Shown piece after piece: positions 7,143 to 14,845 of a DNA stretch of 23,280 nucleotides. Position 1 is the stretch's first letter. Each line of letters starts with the position of its first letter. Below the pieces are notes generated by a model. The model saw only the letters and a program-made list of their open reading frames with translations. It ran no database searches and had not been told where the DNA came from. A program made the position numbers and the translations under genes. The stretch spans positions 1-23,280 of the forward strand of contig CALXSA010000019.1 in the NCBI GenBank assembly GCA_944390995.1. The letters run 5' to 3'. This stretch comes from an uncultured Clostridia bacterium. Lineage in GTDB: Bacteria > Bacillota_A > Clostridia > TANB77 > CAG-508.

Positions 7143-7198
7143 ATTTAGGTTTTAGTAGATATTTGCATAATTCTATCTTTTTGGGTTTTCCTATAACC
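7143..7198 (-). promoter_or_regulatory. Leader element, copy C, with an insertion
   Basis: On the minus strand it begins GGTTATAGG and ends TAAAACCTAAAT, as in copies at 2312-2341 and 14465-14492, but about 28 extra bases split the middle. It is followed by AAAAGGAG and then ATG ATT TAA, so the downstream ribosome binding site leads to a two-codon frame. The rest of 7048-7241 holds nothing else I can support. Confidence 0.4.
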
Positions 7199-7241
7199 AT
7201 TTTTCTAAAACACATTCAACCTTTATTTATTGTATTATTTC

Positions 7242-8111
7242 CTAATATCCCATAAGTTGTGAGTAAATTGATGATAAGTCAAATGGCTGAACTGTTTTTG
7301 GAATTCCGTAGTCAACTCCATAAGTCTCAACACTTACGCTAGTCATAACTGGTTGCTCCTTTGGTGTATCAGAAGAAATCTGGTTTCCGTCTTCATCTGT
7401 TGGAGCTTCTTCACCTTCTTCTAGGTCTGCATCTCTATAATAAACTTCCACATTTGAAATTTCTTTTACAACATCCATTCCCTCTGTCACTTTTCCAAAT
7501 GCTGCATATGCACCATCAAGTTGGGTATTATCTGCTGTCATTATGAAGAATTGACAACCTGCTGAATTGTATCCTTCTTCAAGATAACCATATGCGCTAT
7601 AATCGCTTCTAGCCATTGAAATAACGCCTTCTTCATGTTTTATATTGTTATTATTATATCCATTTGTAATAAATTCTCCTGGAATATTGTAGCTAGTAGA
7701 TAATAGGTTTTGCAATTCCTCATCTGTAGTATCCTTGTCATAAAGGTCTTTTACCCACTCATCCTTGCTATCTTTTACATTATCCATTAAATCTCCAAGA
7801 GCTGGTGAAGCAGTCGCATCTCCGTTTTTAGCTCCACCTTGAATAACAAAGTCTGGCATTGTTCTATGGAAAGTTGTGCCATTATAAAAACCTCTATTAG
7901 CAAGTCTTATAAAGTTTGCAACTGTATTTGGCGCTTTGTCTGGATATAATTCCACCTTGATTGTACCATAATCTTCTACTTCGATTGTTGCTACTGGGTT
8001 TGGTATGTCTATAGTAAGCTTTTTGTACACACCATAGCACACATAAACTATACCAGCAAGCACTAGTAGAATTCCCAAAATTAGTAATATTCTTGTTATT
8101 GTCTTTTTCAT
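7242..8111 (-). CDS. Membrane-anchored cyclophilin-type peptidyl-prolyl isomerase
   Basis: Cyclophilins speed cis-trans isomerisation of prolyl bonds. This 289-residue form has an uncleaved-looking N-terminal anchor (about residues 7-29), so the enzyme domain should face outside the cell. Cyclophilin motifs are clear: APNTVANFIRLANRGFYNGTTFHRTMPDFVIQGG-type sequence around residues 60-93, then SAGCQFFIMTADNTQLDGAYAAFGKV-type sequence around 182-208. Between them is an acidic insertion of about 60 residues (DLMDNVKDSKDEWVKD and following), and the end has a further acidic loop and a 30-residue tail. It probably assists folding of exported proteins. It has its own promoter (8156-8184) and AAAGGA upstream of the ATG, so it need not depend on disA transcription. 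Confidence 0.9.
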   Translation of the reverse strand: MKKTITRILLILGILLVLAGIVYVCYGVYKKLTIDIPNPVATIEVEDYGTIKVELYPDKAPNTVANFIRLANRGFYNGTTFHRTMPDFVIQGGAKNGDATASPALGDLMDNVKDSKDEWVKDLYDKDTTDEELQNLLSTSYNIPGEFITNGYNNNNIKHEEGVISMARSDYSAYGYLEEGYNSAGCQFFIMTADNTQLDGAYAAFGKVTEGMDVVKEISNVEVYYRDADLEEGEEAPTDEDGNQISSDTPKEQPVMTSVSVETYGVDYGIPKTVQPFDLSSIYSQLMGY

Positions 8112-8155
8112 TTATTATTCATCCTTTCTGCGTAACCTCAAAATTTCACACAACT

Positions 8156-8184
8156 ATTTTACTATAATTGTTCGCATAAATCAA
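8156..8184 (-). promoter_or_regulatory. Sigma-A promoter of the cyclophilin gene
   Basis: On the minus strand TTGATT (8184-8179) and TAAAAT (8161-8156) are 17 bases apart. The -10 is about 45 bases before the ATG at 8111. Confidence 0.6.
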
Positions 8185-8206
8185 CAAATTTTTGATTTTT
8201 TCTTTT

Positions 8207-9277
8207 TTAGAACATTAAATTGTCGAATACAAATTGCTCCTGCATTCTTTTCAATGATTGTTTTATTGTTCTTGCGCGAATTTCACCTATTCCATCTACT
8301 TCGTCTAGTCTTTGTATGTCTGCAACTAAGATGTGTTGGAACGATTTGAATGATTTGACTAGGTTTTCTACAATTGTACTTGGCATTCTTGGAATTTTGC
8401 TTAAAATTCTGTAGCCTCTTGTATAAACTCCTACTTCATCGTAATTGTCAAAGTCTTCATATCCCAATAAATTTGCTATTCTGTCTGGCTTGAATAAGTT
8501 TTCATATGCTTCATTTTTTAATTCTTCCAATATTTTTTCTGCTGTTCTTTTCTTGCCCGGCGCAATGTAATCTTTTATTATGTACATTTCTTCCTTGTTT
8601 AAGTCTCCAACTGTCTCGGCTAATTGCATTTCTAGAAGCCTTCCTTCTTCTCCTAGCTCGTCAATTGCTCTATTTACTTCTTCAGCAATCTTCTTTACCA
8701 TTTCCGCTCTCTGTATTGCAGTAATAACATTTTCTAGTGTTACAATGTCATTAAACTCATATTCGTTTAATAGGTTTATCTTATTATCAAATACCTTTTT
8801 GTACTTTTCCACAATTTGTAATGCTTGGTTGGCTTTTGATATTACATCCGCGGAATCTTTTAACACATATCTGTTATTGCCTCTAAATAATGTAATAATT
8901 CCTCTCCTTTGCGAAATGCTTATTACTAGAGCCCCTGTTTGCTTTGCTGTACGTTCTGCTGTTCTATGCCTTGTTCCAGTTTCATTGGTAGTTATTTCTG
9001 GAGATGGTATTAATTGCGCATTTGCATAAAGAATTCTCTTGAAATCTGAACTTAAGACAATAGCGCCATCCATTTTTGCAAGTTCGTACAATTTAGCAGG
9101 CGTCAGCTCTACATCTAGCTTAAAGCCTCCATCCACTAACTCCAAAACCTGGTCTGTATCAGCAACTGCAATTAAAGCTCCCGTTTTCGCATTCAATATA
9201 TTCTCCAAACCATTACGTATTTGCGTACCAGGCGCAATTTGTTTTAAAACCTCTGCAATTCCATCATTATTAGCCAA
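8207..9277 (-). CDS. disA: DNA integrity scanning diadenylate cyclase DisA
   Basis: DisA is an octameric DNA-scanning protein that makes c-di-AMP and stops doing so at branched DNA. The 356-residue length matches the family. The N-terminal DAC domain has KMDGAIVLS (D70-G71-A72) and NETGTRHRTAERTA (about 98-111). A helical linker follows, and the C-terminus has a RuvA-like helix-hairpin-helix region (DIQRLDEVDGIGEIRARTIK, about 320-339). The start is TTG at 9277, with AAGGAG about ten bases upstream; there is no in-frame ATG alternative near it. It follows radA, as in Bacillus subtilis, where RadA binds DisA and modulates its activity. A repeat element of about 100 bp sits between the two genes. 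Confidence 0.97.
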   Translation of the reverse strand: MANNDGIAEVLKQIAPGTQIRNGLENILNAKTGALIAVADTDQVLELVDGGFKLDVELTPAKLYELAKMDGAIVLSSDFKRILYANAQLIPSPEITTNETGTRHRTAERTAKQTGALVISISQRRGIITLFRGNNRYVLKDSADVISKANQALQIVEKYKKVFDNKINLLNEYEFNDIVTLENVITAIQRAEMVKKIAEEVNRAIDELGEEGRLLEMQLAETVGDLNKEEMYIIKDYIAPGKKRTAEKILEELKNEAYENLFKPDRIANLLGYEDFDNYDEVGVYTRGYRILSKIPRMPSTIVENLVKSFKSFQHILVADIQRLDEVDGIGEIRARTIKQSLKRMQEQFVFDNLMF

Positions 9278-9297
9278 CTTCCACTCACTCCTTTTTT

Positions 9298-9391
9298 CGT
9301 TTTGGGGACAGGTCTCACGACTGTTTTTTCCTCCGTCCCCAAAAACAGCTTCCTATGCAACAACGCCAAAATTGTAATTATTTTTCAACCA
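9298..9391. repeat. Repeat cluster between radA and disA
   Basis: Bases 9299-9318 (CGTTTTGGGGACAGGTCTCA) match the minus strand of the tandem repeat at 20714-20805 exactly. CTGTTTTT (9321-9328) pairs with AAAAACAG (9341-9348), and GGGGAC (9304-9309) with GTCCCC (9335-9340). Just after the radA stop codon, the minus strand reads GGTTGAAAAATAATTACAAT and then TTTTGGCGTTGTT, a motif found after three other genes. Confidence 0.65.
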
Positions 9392-10768
9392 TCACTTGTT
9401 TTTTAGTTGTAACACTCCTATAGCCTCATTAACATTCCTTACCCCTATCAATTCTATACTATATTTATCTTTTAGTAGCTTCTTGTTACTCTCCGGTATT
9501 ATGCATTTTTTAAACCCTAACTTTTCAGCTTCTCTCACCCTTTTTTCAATCATGTTTACCGCTCTAACTTCTCCTGTTAGGCCTACCTCTCCAATAGCCA
9601 CCACGTCTTGTGGTATGCTAACATTTTTGAAACTCGATGTACAAGCAAGAACTATTCCCAAGTCAATTGCAGGTTCAGCAATTCTAATTCCACTAACTAC
9701 ATTTAAGTATACATCTTGAGTGCCAAGCATAACACCTGCCCTCTTTTCCAAAACTGCAATAAGCACAGCAAGCCTGTTGTAGTCAATTCCATTTGCAGTT
9801 CTCTTTGGTATTCCAAAAACGCTTGGCGTTGTTAGTGCTTGTAATTCAACCAAAAGTGGTCTTGTTCCTTCCATGCTCGCAACTATTACAGAGCCAGCAG
9901 GGTTGTCATTCCTTTCAGTAATAAGAATTGATGATGGGTTTGTAATTTCTACCATCCCCTCATTCTTCATTTCAAACATACCAACTTCATTTGTAGAACC
10001 AAACCTGTTTTTTACACTCCTTAGAATTCTATACGAGAAATACCTTTCTCCTTCCAGGTATAGTACGGTATCAACCATATGCTCTAAAACTCTTGGTCCG
10101 GCAATATTTCCATCTTTGGTAACATGCCCAATTATTATTGTAGTAATTCCATTATCCTTGCACATTCTCATAATTCTTGAAGTTATCTCTCTTACCTGGC
10201 TTACAGTTCCAGCGGCCGAAGTTATTTCTTCTGAGTACATTGTTTGTATAGAATCAATTATTACAAGTTTCGGAGATATTTTCTCAATTTCTTCCTGTAT
10301 GTGTTCAATGTTTGTCTCCCCTAAAAACAAAAGGTCATCATTGCTTATGTTTAGCCTATCTGCCCTAATCTTTACTTGTTCAGCAGACTCCTCTCCTGAA
10401 ACATAAAGGACCTTTCCTTCTCCTTGCACTTGATTGCATAGCTGCAAAATTAGGGTTGACTTACCAATTCCAGGCTCTCCTCCCACTAAAACAAGAGAAC
10501 CTTTTACTAGTCCTCCTCCAAGTACTCTGTCCAATTCACCTATTCCAGTACTTGTTCTAGAAGCCTCCACTCCTTCAACTTCCTTCAGCTTCAGTGGCGC
10601 ACTTTTAGCGCCACTTCTGCCACTTACATTCTTTGAACTACTCGTAGTATTTATCGCCTTTTCCTCATAAAATGTATTCCACTCGTTGCATCCTGGGCAT
10701 TTGCCAAGCCACTTTGCTGACTCGTACCCACAACTACTGCAAACGAAGATTGTTTTCGTCTTCGCCAC
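9392..10768 (-). CDS. radA: DNA repair protein RadA (Sms)
   Basis: RadA is a RecA-related hexameric helicase that drives branch migration in recombination. All family parts are present in 458 residues: a zinc finger (C10, C13, C24, C27), Walker A GEPGIGKS (97-104), Walker B-like LVIIDSIQT (about 168-176), the RadA signature KNRFG (253-257), and a Lon-protease-like C-terminal domain. The start is GTG at 10768 with GGAG upstream; it gives the usual N-terminus of the family. It is followed by disA, its known partner in Bacillus. It is preceded on the same strand by the GH15 gene with a gap of only 52 bases, so it may be read from an upstream promoter. Confidence 0.98.
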   Translation of the reverse strand: MAKTKTIFVCSSCGYESAKWLGKCPGCNEWNTFYEEKAINTTSSSKNVSGRSGAKSAPLKLKEVEGVEASRTSTGIGELDRVLGGGLVKGSLVLVGGEPGIGKSTLILQLCNQVQGEGKVLYVSGEESAEQVKIRADRLNISNDDLLFLGETNIEHIQEEIEKISPKLVIIDSIQTMYSEEITSAAGTVSQVREITSRIMRMCKDNGITTIIIGHVTKDGNIAGPRVLEHMVDTVLYLEGERYFSYRILRSVKNRFGSTNEVGMFEMKNEGMVEITNPSSILITERNDNPAGSVIVASMEGTRPLLVELQALTTPSVFGIPKRTANGIDYNRLAVLIAVLEKRAGVMLGTQDVYLNVVSGIRIAEPAIDLGIVLACTSSFKNVSIPQDVVAIGEVGLTGEVRAVNMIEKRVREAEKLGFKKCIIPESNKKLLKDKYSIELIGVRNVNEAIGVLQLKNK

Positions 10769-10789
10769 TTTCCCTCTCCTTTCACAGCG

Positions 10790-10820
10790 CCGTTTAACAA
10801 CGCCAAAACCCGACTATTTT
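10790..10820 (-). repeat. 3'-end motif after the GH15 gene
   Basis: Right after the stop codon the minus strand reads GTTGAAAAATAGTCGGG, then TTTTGGCGTTGTTAAACGG. It shares GTTGAAAAATA and TTTTGGCGTTGTT with the sequence after radA, and a looser form with those after the 14846 gene and rimM. Confidence 0.45.
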
Positions 10821-12758
10821 TCAACTCACTAAAATGAACATGGCGTGAGCCCAAGCCAGCCCAATTATCCAGCTAGGCTGCATTGTGTTATTGTCGATTT
10901 GCTCTCCTATTAATCCGTGCTCGTTGCTACTCCTTACTATGAAGTCTATGCATTCTTGTGCTTTTTTCTTTTCTCCCGCTTCTTTGTAGTACATTGCCAT
11001 CCATAGAGTCGAGATTGACCAAGGGCAGTTTCCGCCTCTATAGTTATCTCCTTCAAACCTTAAATATCCGCCTGTATATGTCCTTAATGTCATGTTTATT
11101 TTTTCTATTGTATTTAAAATTCTTTTATCTTTTGGCTTATACATGTTAAATGGCACTACTGTTCCAACCATGCTGATGTCTATTCTGCTGTCGTTTGTGT
11201 TTCTTTTCAAAGTATTTGTTTTTTGGTCATACATATTTTGCTCTATATATTTTTGAATTTCTTTTTTATAGAATTGTATTTTTTTAGTTAGTTTGTTTAC
11301 GCTCTCTAGTTTTAGCCTATTTTTTTCTTCATACTCAGGTTTGAACACTTCGTACATTTCCAAAATTGAGTTAAATGCCGAATAAATGCTTGCCAACGAG
11401 TACAAATGCACGCCTTCGTTCATTTCCCATAGGTCATAACTAAGTGGTAGTTTGTTTCTATCTTCTGTGTGATATGTTTTTTCAATCTCGTTTTTTACCA
11501 CGTCTGAATCATCATGTATACCTAAAATGTTGTCCATGTAAATGCATAAGAATTTGACTGCATTTTCACACATTTTCAAATTTTCTTTTAAAAACTTTTG
11601 GTCTTTTGTCTCTTTATAGTGCTCGTTTACTCCGTAAACAATTCCTGCGGTTTCGTCTATTTGATAGCCCCAGCATGGCGCTAGCCTTCCGTCTGAATAG
11701 AACCTTTGCTCCCACATTCCGTTTTTGCTTTGTGTTTTTTTGCAAAAAACTTTATAAAATTTCTCAGTTTCTTTTTGCATTTTCACTTTGTCAAATGCCC
11801 TTGCTACAAACACTGCATCTCTCGGCCAACAATATGCATATCTGCCAGATTGAGATAGGTTTTCATCAGCCTCAATTGCTGCTATAACTCCGCCTGTTTC
11901 TTTATTTGTTAAAAGTGGAAATAGCAATATGCTTCTTTTGTATATTTTATTAAATTTCCTGTTGTAGTCGTTTGTTTCTTCTTTTAGCTGGGTATTTATG
12001 TGATCTTTTACATATTTTTTCCAGTACCTTTCTACTTCTGCCTGTTTACGTGAAGCTACTTGTTTTCTTATGTTTTCAACGTTTTTCCACATTTGCTCTT
12101 GTGTGGTTTTTTCATTATCTACAAGGTATAAATAAATTGTAATTTCTTTTTCTTCGCCTGGCTCTAGCACTCCAATGTTATAACTAATACTAGAGTCGCT
12201 GCTCATTCCTATGTAGTCTTTGTCGTGAATTATTCCACTATCTATGTTTTCTTTTGTATCATTTAACTGATGAGAGCTAATTTCATTTTTCGAAAACATG
12301 CATAAAGTATTGTTATGACTGTATTGCAACAAGCTATTGTTTTGCAATTTTCCACCCACCATGTTGTTAGGGTTAGATAATAGCTTTGAGTGTATTAAAA
12401 AGTTTAGCTCCAAATTAATCGTATTATTGTTTTTTAGAATATATCTTTTTACTAATACACTTTCTTTTAGCATTGCAAAGTCAATTTGCTGTATTTTCAA
12501 ATTAAAATATGTATTTTCAATCTCTGTGCAAAGTACATTCGTGTCTTCTACATAATGTTGCTCATATCTATTGTTTAAATCTTCATGCAAGTATATTATA
12601 TTAGAATCATTTATTTTCACTCCTGTGTGAAAGAAGTCCACAAACTGCTTAAAGTCTGGTGTATTGTACATTAATCTAAGTAATTCGCCTTTCTTTGTAT
12701 AACTTGCTGTTATCTCATTTCCGCCAATTACAGCATCATTATAGTATTTATCTCTCAT
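10821..12758 (-). CDS. GH15 glucoamylase-like glycoside hydrolase, cytosolic
   Basis: GH15 enzymes hydrolyse alpha-glucosidic bonds (glucoamylase, some alpha,alpha-trehalases, glucodextranase). The 645-residue product has an N-terminal beta-sandwich-like region (about 1-250) and a C-terminal alpha/alpha barrel. Barrel motifs are clear: YAYCWPRDAVF (308-317), GYQIDETAGIVYGV (364-377), YDLWEMNEGVHLYSLASIY (441-459) and GGNCPWSISTLWMAMYY (575-591). The likely catalytic acid is E445 or E448 and the base is E619 in LIGEQID. There is no signal peptide or anchor, so the substrate should be internal, such as glycogen-type glucan, maltodextrin or trehalose. The start has GGGAG about ten bases upstream. 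It lies 34 bases after the beta-CASP gene and 52 before radA. The exact substrate cannot be read from sequence. Confidence 0.9.
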   Translation of the reverse strand: MRDKYYNDAVIGGNEITASYTKKGELLRLMYNTPDFKQFVDFFHTGVKINDSNIIYLHEDLNNRYEQHYVEDTNVLCTEIENTYFNLKIQQIDFAMLKESVLVKRYILKNNNTINLELNFLIHSKLLSNPNNMVGGKLQNNSLLQYSHNNTLCMFSKNEISSHQLNDTKENIDSGIIHDKDYIGMSSDSSISYNIGVLEPGEEKEITIYLYLVDNEKTTQEQMWKNVENIRKQVASRKQAEVERYWKKYVKDHINTQLKEETNDYNRKFNKIYKRSILLFPLLTNKETGGVIAAIEADENLSQSGRYAYCWPRDAVFVARAFDKVKMQKETEKFYKVFCKKTQSKNGMWEQRFYSDGRLAPCWGYQIDETAGIVYGVNEHYKETKDQKFLKENLKMCENAVKFLCIYMDNILGIHDDSDVVKNEIEKTYHTEDRNKLPLSYDLWEMNEGVHLYSLASIYSAFNSILEMYEVFKPEYEEKNRLKLESVNKLTKKIQFYKKEIQKYIEQNMYDQKTNTLKRNTNDSRIDISMVGTVVPFNMYKPKDKRILNTIEKINMTLRTYTGGYLRFEGDNYRGGNCPWSISTLWMAMYYKEAGEKKKAQECIDFIVRSSNEHGLIGEQIDNNTMQPSWIIGLAWAHAMFILVS

Positions 12759-12792
12759 TCGTTTTCTCTCCCTTTTTTATGAAACGTTTTTC

Positions 12793-14448
12793 CTACTTAT
12801 TCTCTACAATCATTAAAATTTGTTGCTCTAATTCCTTCAACCTGTCTTTAATTCTTACAATGTCTGCGTCACTTGCATTATTATCCAAATATTCTTCTTT
12901 TACAATACTTGTCATATCTTCTAATTCTTCTTTTAATGTATTCATTCTCTCTAGTACTTGTAATCTCAAATATTGCTCTTTTGCATTTGTTACTACTTGT
13001 CCAACCATTTCCATGTTTTCGTCTAATTCATAGCTCTCGCCAAAATCTGGTATTGTGATTGGAATATTTGTGTTTTCTTCTAATTTTTGTTTTAATACTT
13101 TTTGGCCTTCTGGCTCACCATGTACCAAAAATATGTGTTTTGGTGGGTTTGTAAATGAATATACGAAATTCATTAACCATTCTTGGTCGGCATGTCCAGA
13201 ATACCCCTCAATATATTCTATTCTAGCATTAACTGCAATTTCCTCTCCAAATATTTTAACTTTTTTCTCACCATCTACCAATTTTCTTCCAAGTGTTCCT
13301 GGCGCTTGGTACCCAACAAATAGTATTGTGCTGTTTGGCTCCCATAGATGATGTTTTAAATGATGCTTAATTCTTCCCACTTCGCACATACCACTCGCAG
13401 AAATAATTATTGAAGATTCATTGCTTGCATTAAGCATTTTTGACTCGTCCGCTGTTCTTGTAAATCTTAGTCCAGAAAATTCTAGTGGGTTATCCCCTTC
13501 ATTTATAATTTCCTGTGTTTCCTCATTAAATAAGTCCATGTTGTCTTTGAAAACTTCTGTTGCAGATATTGCAAGAGGGCTATCTACGTAAACAGGCACA
13601 CTCATCAATTTTTGATATTTTTTGTAAAATTCCTCGTCGTGTTCTTCTTCTTTTATTCTGTTTAATTCATATAAAATTTCTTGAGTTCTACCAACTGCAA
13701 AAGATGGAATTACTACAGTGCCACCTTTTTCCAAAGTCTCATATACCACATTTAAGAATATATTTGCTTTGTCATCATTTCTCATATGAAGCCTGTTTCC
13801 ATAGGTTGACTCCATTATTAAATAGTCCGCATCACTAATCATTGTTGGTGGTGAAAGTAGTGGTATGTCATTGTTGCCCAAATCTCCTGTAAACACCAAT
13901 TTTTTAGTTTCTCCATTTTCTTGTATCCACACTTCAATAATGGCAGAGCCAAGCATATGTCCAGCATCATTAAATCTTACATGAATATCAGGTGTAATCT
14001 CTATAATTTCATCATAATGTACGCCTCTAAATATCTCCAAACTCTTAGCCGCATCCTCTGCTGTATACATTGGTGGCAGTGGTTTCTCTCCTTTTCTTTC
14101 TCTCTTTTTGTTTTTCCACTCCACTTCCATTTCTTGAATGTGTCCACTATCAGGAAGCATTATAGAGCATAGGTCACAAGTAGCCTTTGTAGCTATAACC
14201 TGATTTCTATACCCCTCATTATATAATTTTGGTATTCTACCAGAATGGTCTATGTGAGCATGTGTAAGTAGCATAAAGTCTATATTGTGCACATCATATA
14301 AAAATGGTTCTTCGTTCTCGTATTCTTCCTGTGCAGCTCCTTGGTACATACCACAGTCTACTAGGAATTTTTTCCCTGCTCCTTCTACTAGAAAATTCGA
14401 ACCTGTTACGGTTTTTGTAGCTCCTAAAAAAGTAATTTTCATTGGCAT
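12793..14448 (-). CDS. MBL-fold beta-CASP ribonuclease-like protein
   Basis: This 551-residue protein belongs to the CPSF73-like beta-CASP branch of metallo-beta-lactamases, whose bacterial members are RNases. Metal-binding motifs are complete: HAHIDH (63-68), the later AGHMLGSA and FTGDLGNND. The beta-CASP part carries ESTYGNRLH, SFAVGRTQEILYEL, ISASGMCEVGRIKHHL and GYSGHADQEWL, with the final motif VHGEPEGQK, all as expected of an active enzyme. The last 70 residues are a charged coiled-coil tail, longer than in the minimal family members and perhaps used for oligomerisation. Two in-frame ATGs (14448 and 14442) are possible after AAGGATGG. A copy of a small leader element precedes it. It is distinct from RNase J, which has a different C-terminal domain. 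Confidence 0.9.
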   Translation of the reverse strand: MPMKITFLGATKTVTGSNFLVEGAGKKFLVDCGMYQGAAQEEYENEEPFLYDVHNIDFMLLTHAHIDHSGRIPKLYNEGYRNQVIATKATCDLCSIMLPDSGHIQEMEVEWKNKKRERKGEKPLPPMYTAEDAAKSLEIFRGVHYDEIIEITPDIHVRFNDAGHMLGSAIIEVWIQENGETKKLVFTGDLGNNDIPLLSPPTMISDADYLIMESTYGNRLHMRNDDKANIFLNVVYETLEKGGTVVIPSFAVGRTQEILYELNRIKEEEHDEEFYKKYQKLMSVPVYVDSPLAISATEVFKDNMDLFNEETQEIINEGDNPLEFSGLRFTRTADESKMLNASNESSIIISASGMCEVGRIKHHLKHHLWEPNSTILFVGYQAPGTLGRKLVDGEKKVKIFGEEIAVNARIEYIEGYSGHADQEWLMNFVYSFTNPPKHIFLVHGEPEGQKVLKQKLEENTNIPITIPDFGESYELDENMEMVGQVVTNAKEQYLRLQVLERMNTLKEELEDMTSIVKEEYLDNNASDADIVRIKDRLKELEQQILMIVENK

Positions 14449-14464
14449 TCCATCCTTTTTATTT

Positions 14465-14492
14465 ATTTAGGTTTTATGGGTCACCTATAACC
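14465..14492 (-). promoter_or_regulatory. Leader element, copy B (GGTTATAGGTGACCC...)
   Basis: The minus strand reads GGTTATAGGTGACCC and then ATAAAACCTAAAT, followed by AAAAAGGATGG and the start of the beta-CASP gene. It is the clean short form of the element seen at 2312-2341 and, with an insertion, at 7143-7198. Confidence 0.45.
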
Positions 14493-14514
14493 TTGGTTTC
14501 TCATCACTCTATGC

Positions 14515-14752
14515 GATTGCAAAAGAATTGTGCTTTTGCCATGTCTCTCCCTGCTGGAAAAGAATTAAATTCTGGCAAGCCTTAGCTCTATTTTTCGATT
14601 GCGAAAGAATTGTGCTTTTGTCCATCCTACTCGCTGCTGGAAAAGAATTAAATTTTGGCAAGGTCTAGTTCTATTTCCTGATTGCGAAAGAATTGTGCTT
14701 TTGTCCATCCTACTCGCTGCTGGAAAAGAATTAAATTTTGGCAAGGAAAATT
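14515..14752. repeat. Three tandem repeats of 82-83 bp
   Basis: Units begin at 14515, 14597 and 14680, each with GATTGC(A/G)AAAGAATTGTGC and containing GCTGGAAAAGAATTAAATT. Units 2 and 3 are nearly identical; unit 1 differs at more places. The third unit runs directly into a large palindrome (14719-14841). No reading frame in the stretch looks coding. Confidence 0.8.
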
Positions 14753-14841
14753 TTATTTGAAAGGCAAGGGCGCATACGTGGTGTATGTAACCGCGTTTCA
14801 AATGAAATTTGACACAGCCAAAATTGTAATTATTTTTCAGC
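14719..14841. repeat. Long imperfect palindrome of about 120 bp
   Basis: Nested arms pair as follows: 14719-14742 (GCTGGAAAAGAATTAAATTT...GGC) with 14817-14841 (GCCAAAATTGTAATTATTTT...), 14747-14762 (AAAATTTTATTTGAAA) with 14796-14810 (TTTCAAATGAAATTT), and GCATAC with GTATGT around GTGGT at the tip. It lies just after the stop codon of the unknown gene, so it could form a large stem-loop at that transcript's 3' end. Confidence 0.7.
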
Positions 14842-14845
14842 CATG

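Noticed and set aside
7117..7215. 32-codon minus-strand frame between the cyclophilin and the 45-residue protein
   Set aside because: It starts after a possible AAAGG but runs through the leader element and its inserted bases, and its product resembles nothing. Chance is the simpler explanation.
14515..14752. Possible CRISPR array
   Set aside because: There are only three units, and the whole 82-83 bp is repeated without variable spacers. No cas genes are present.
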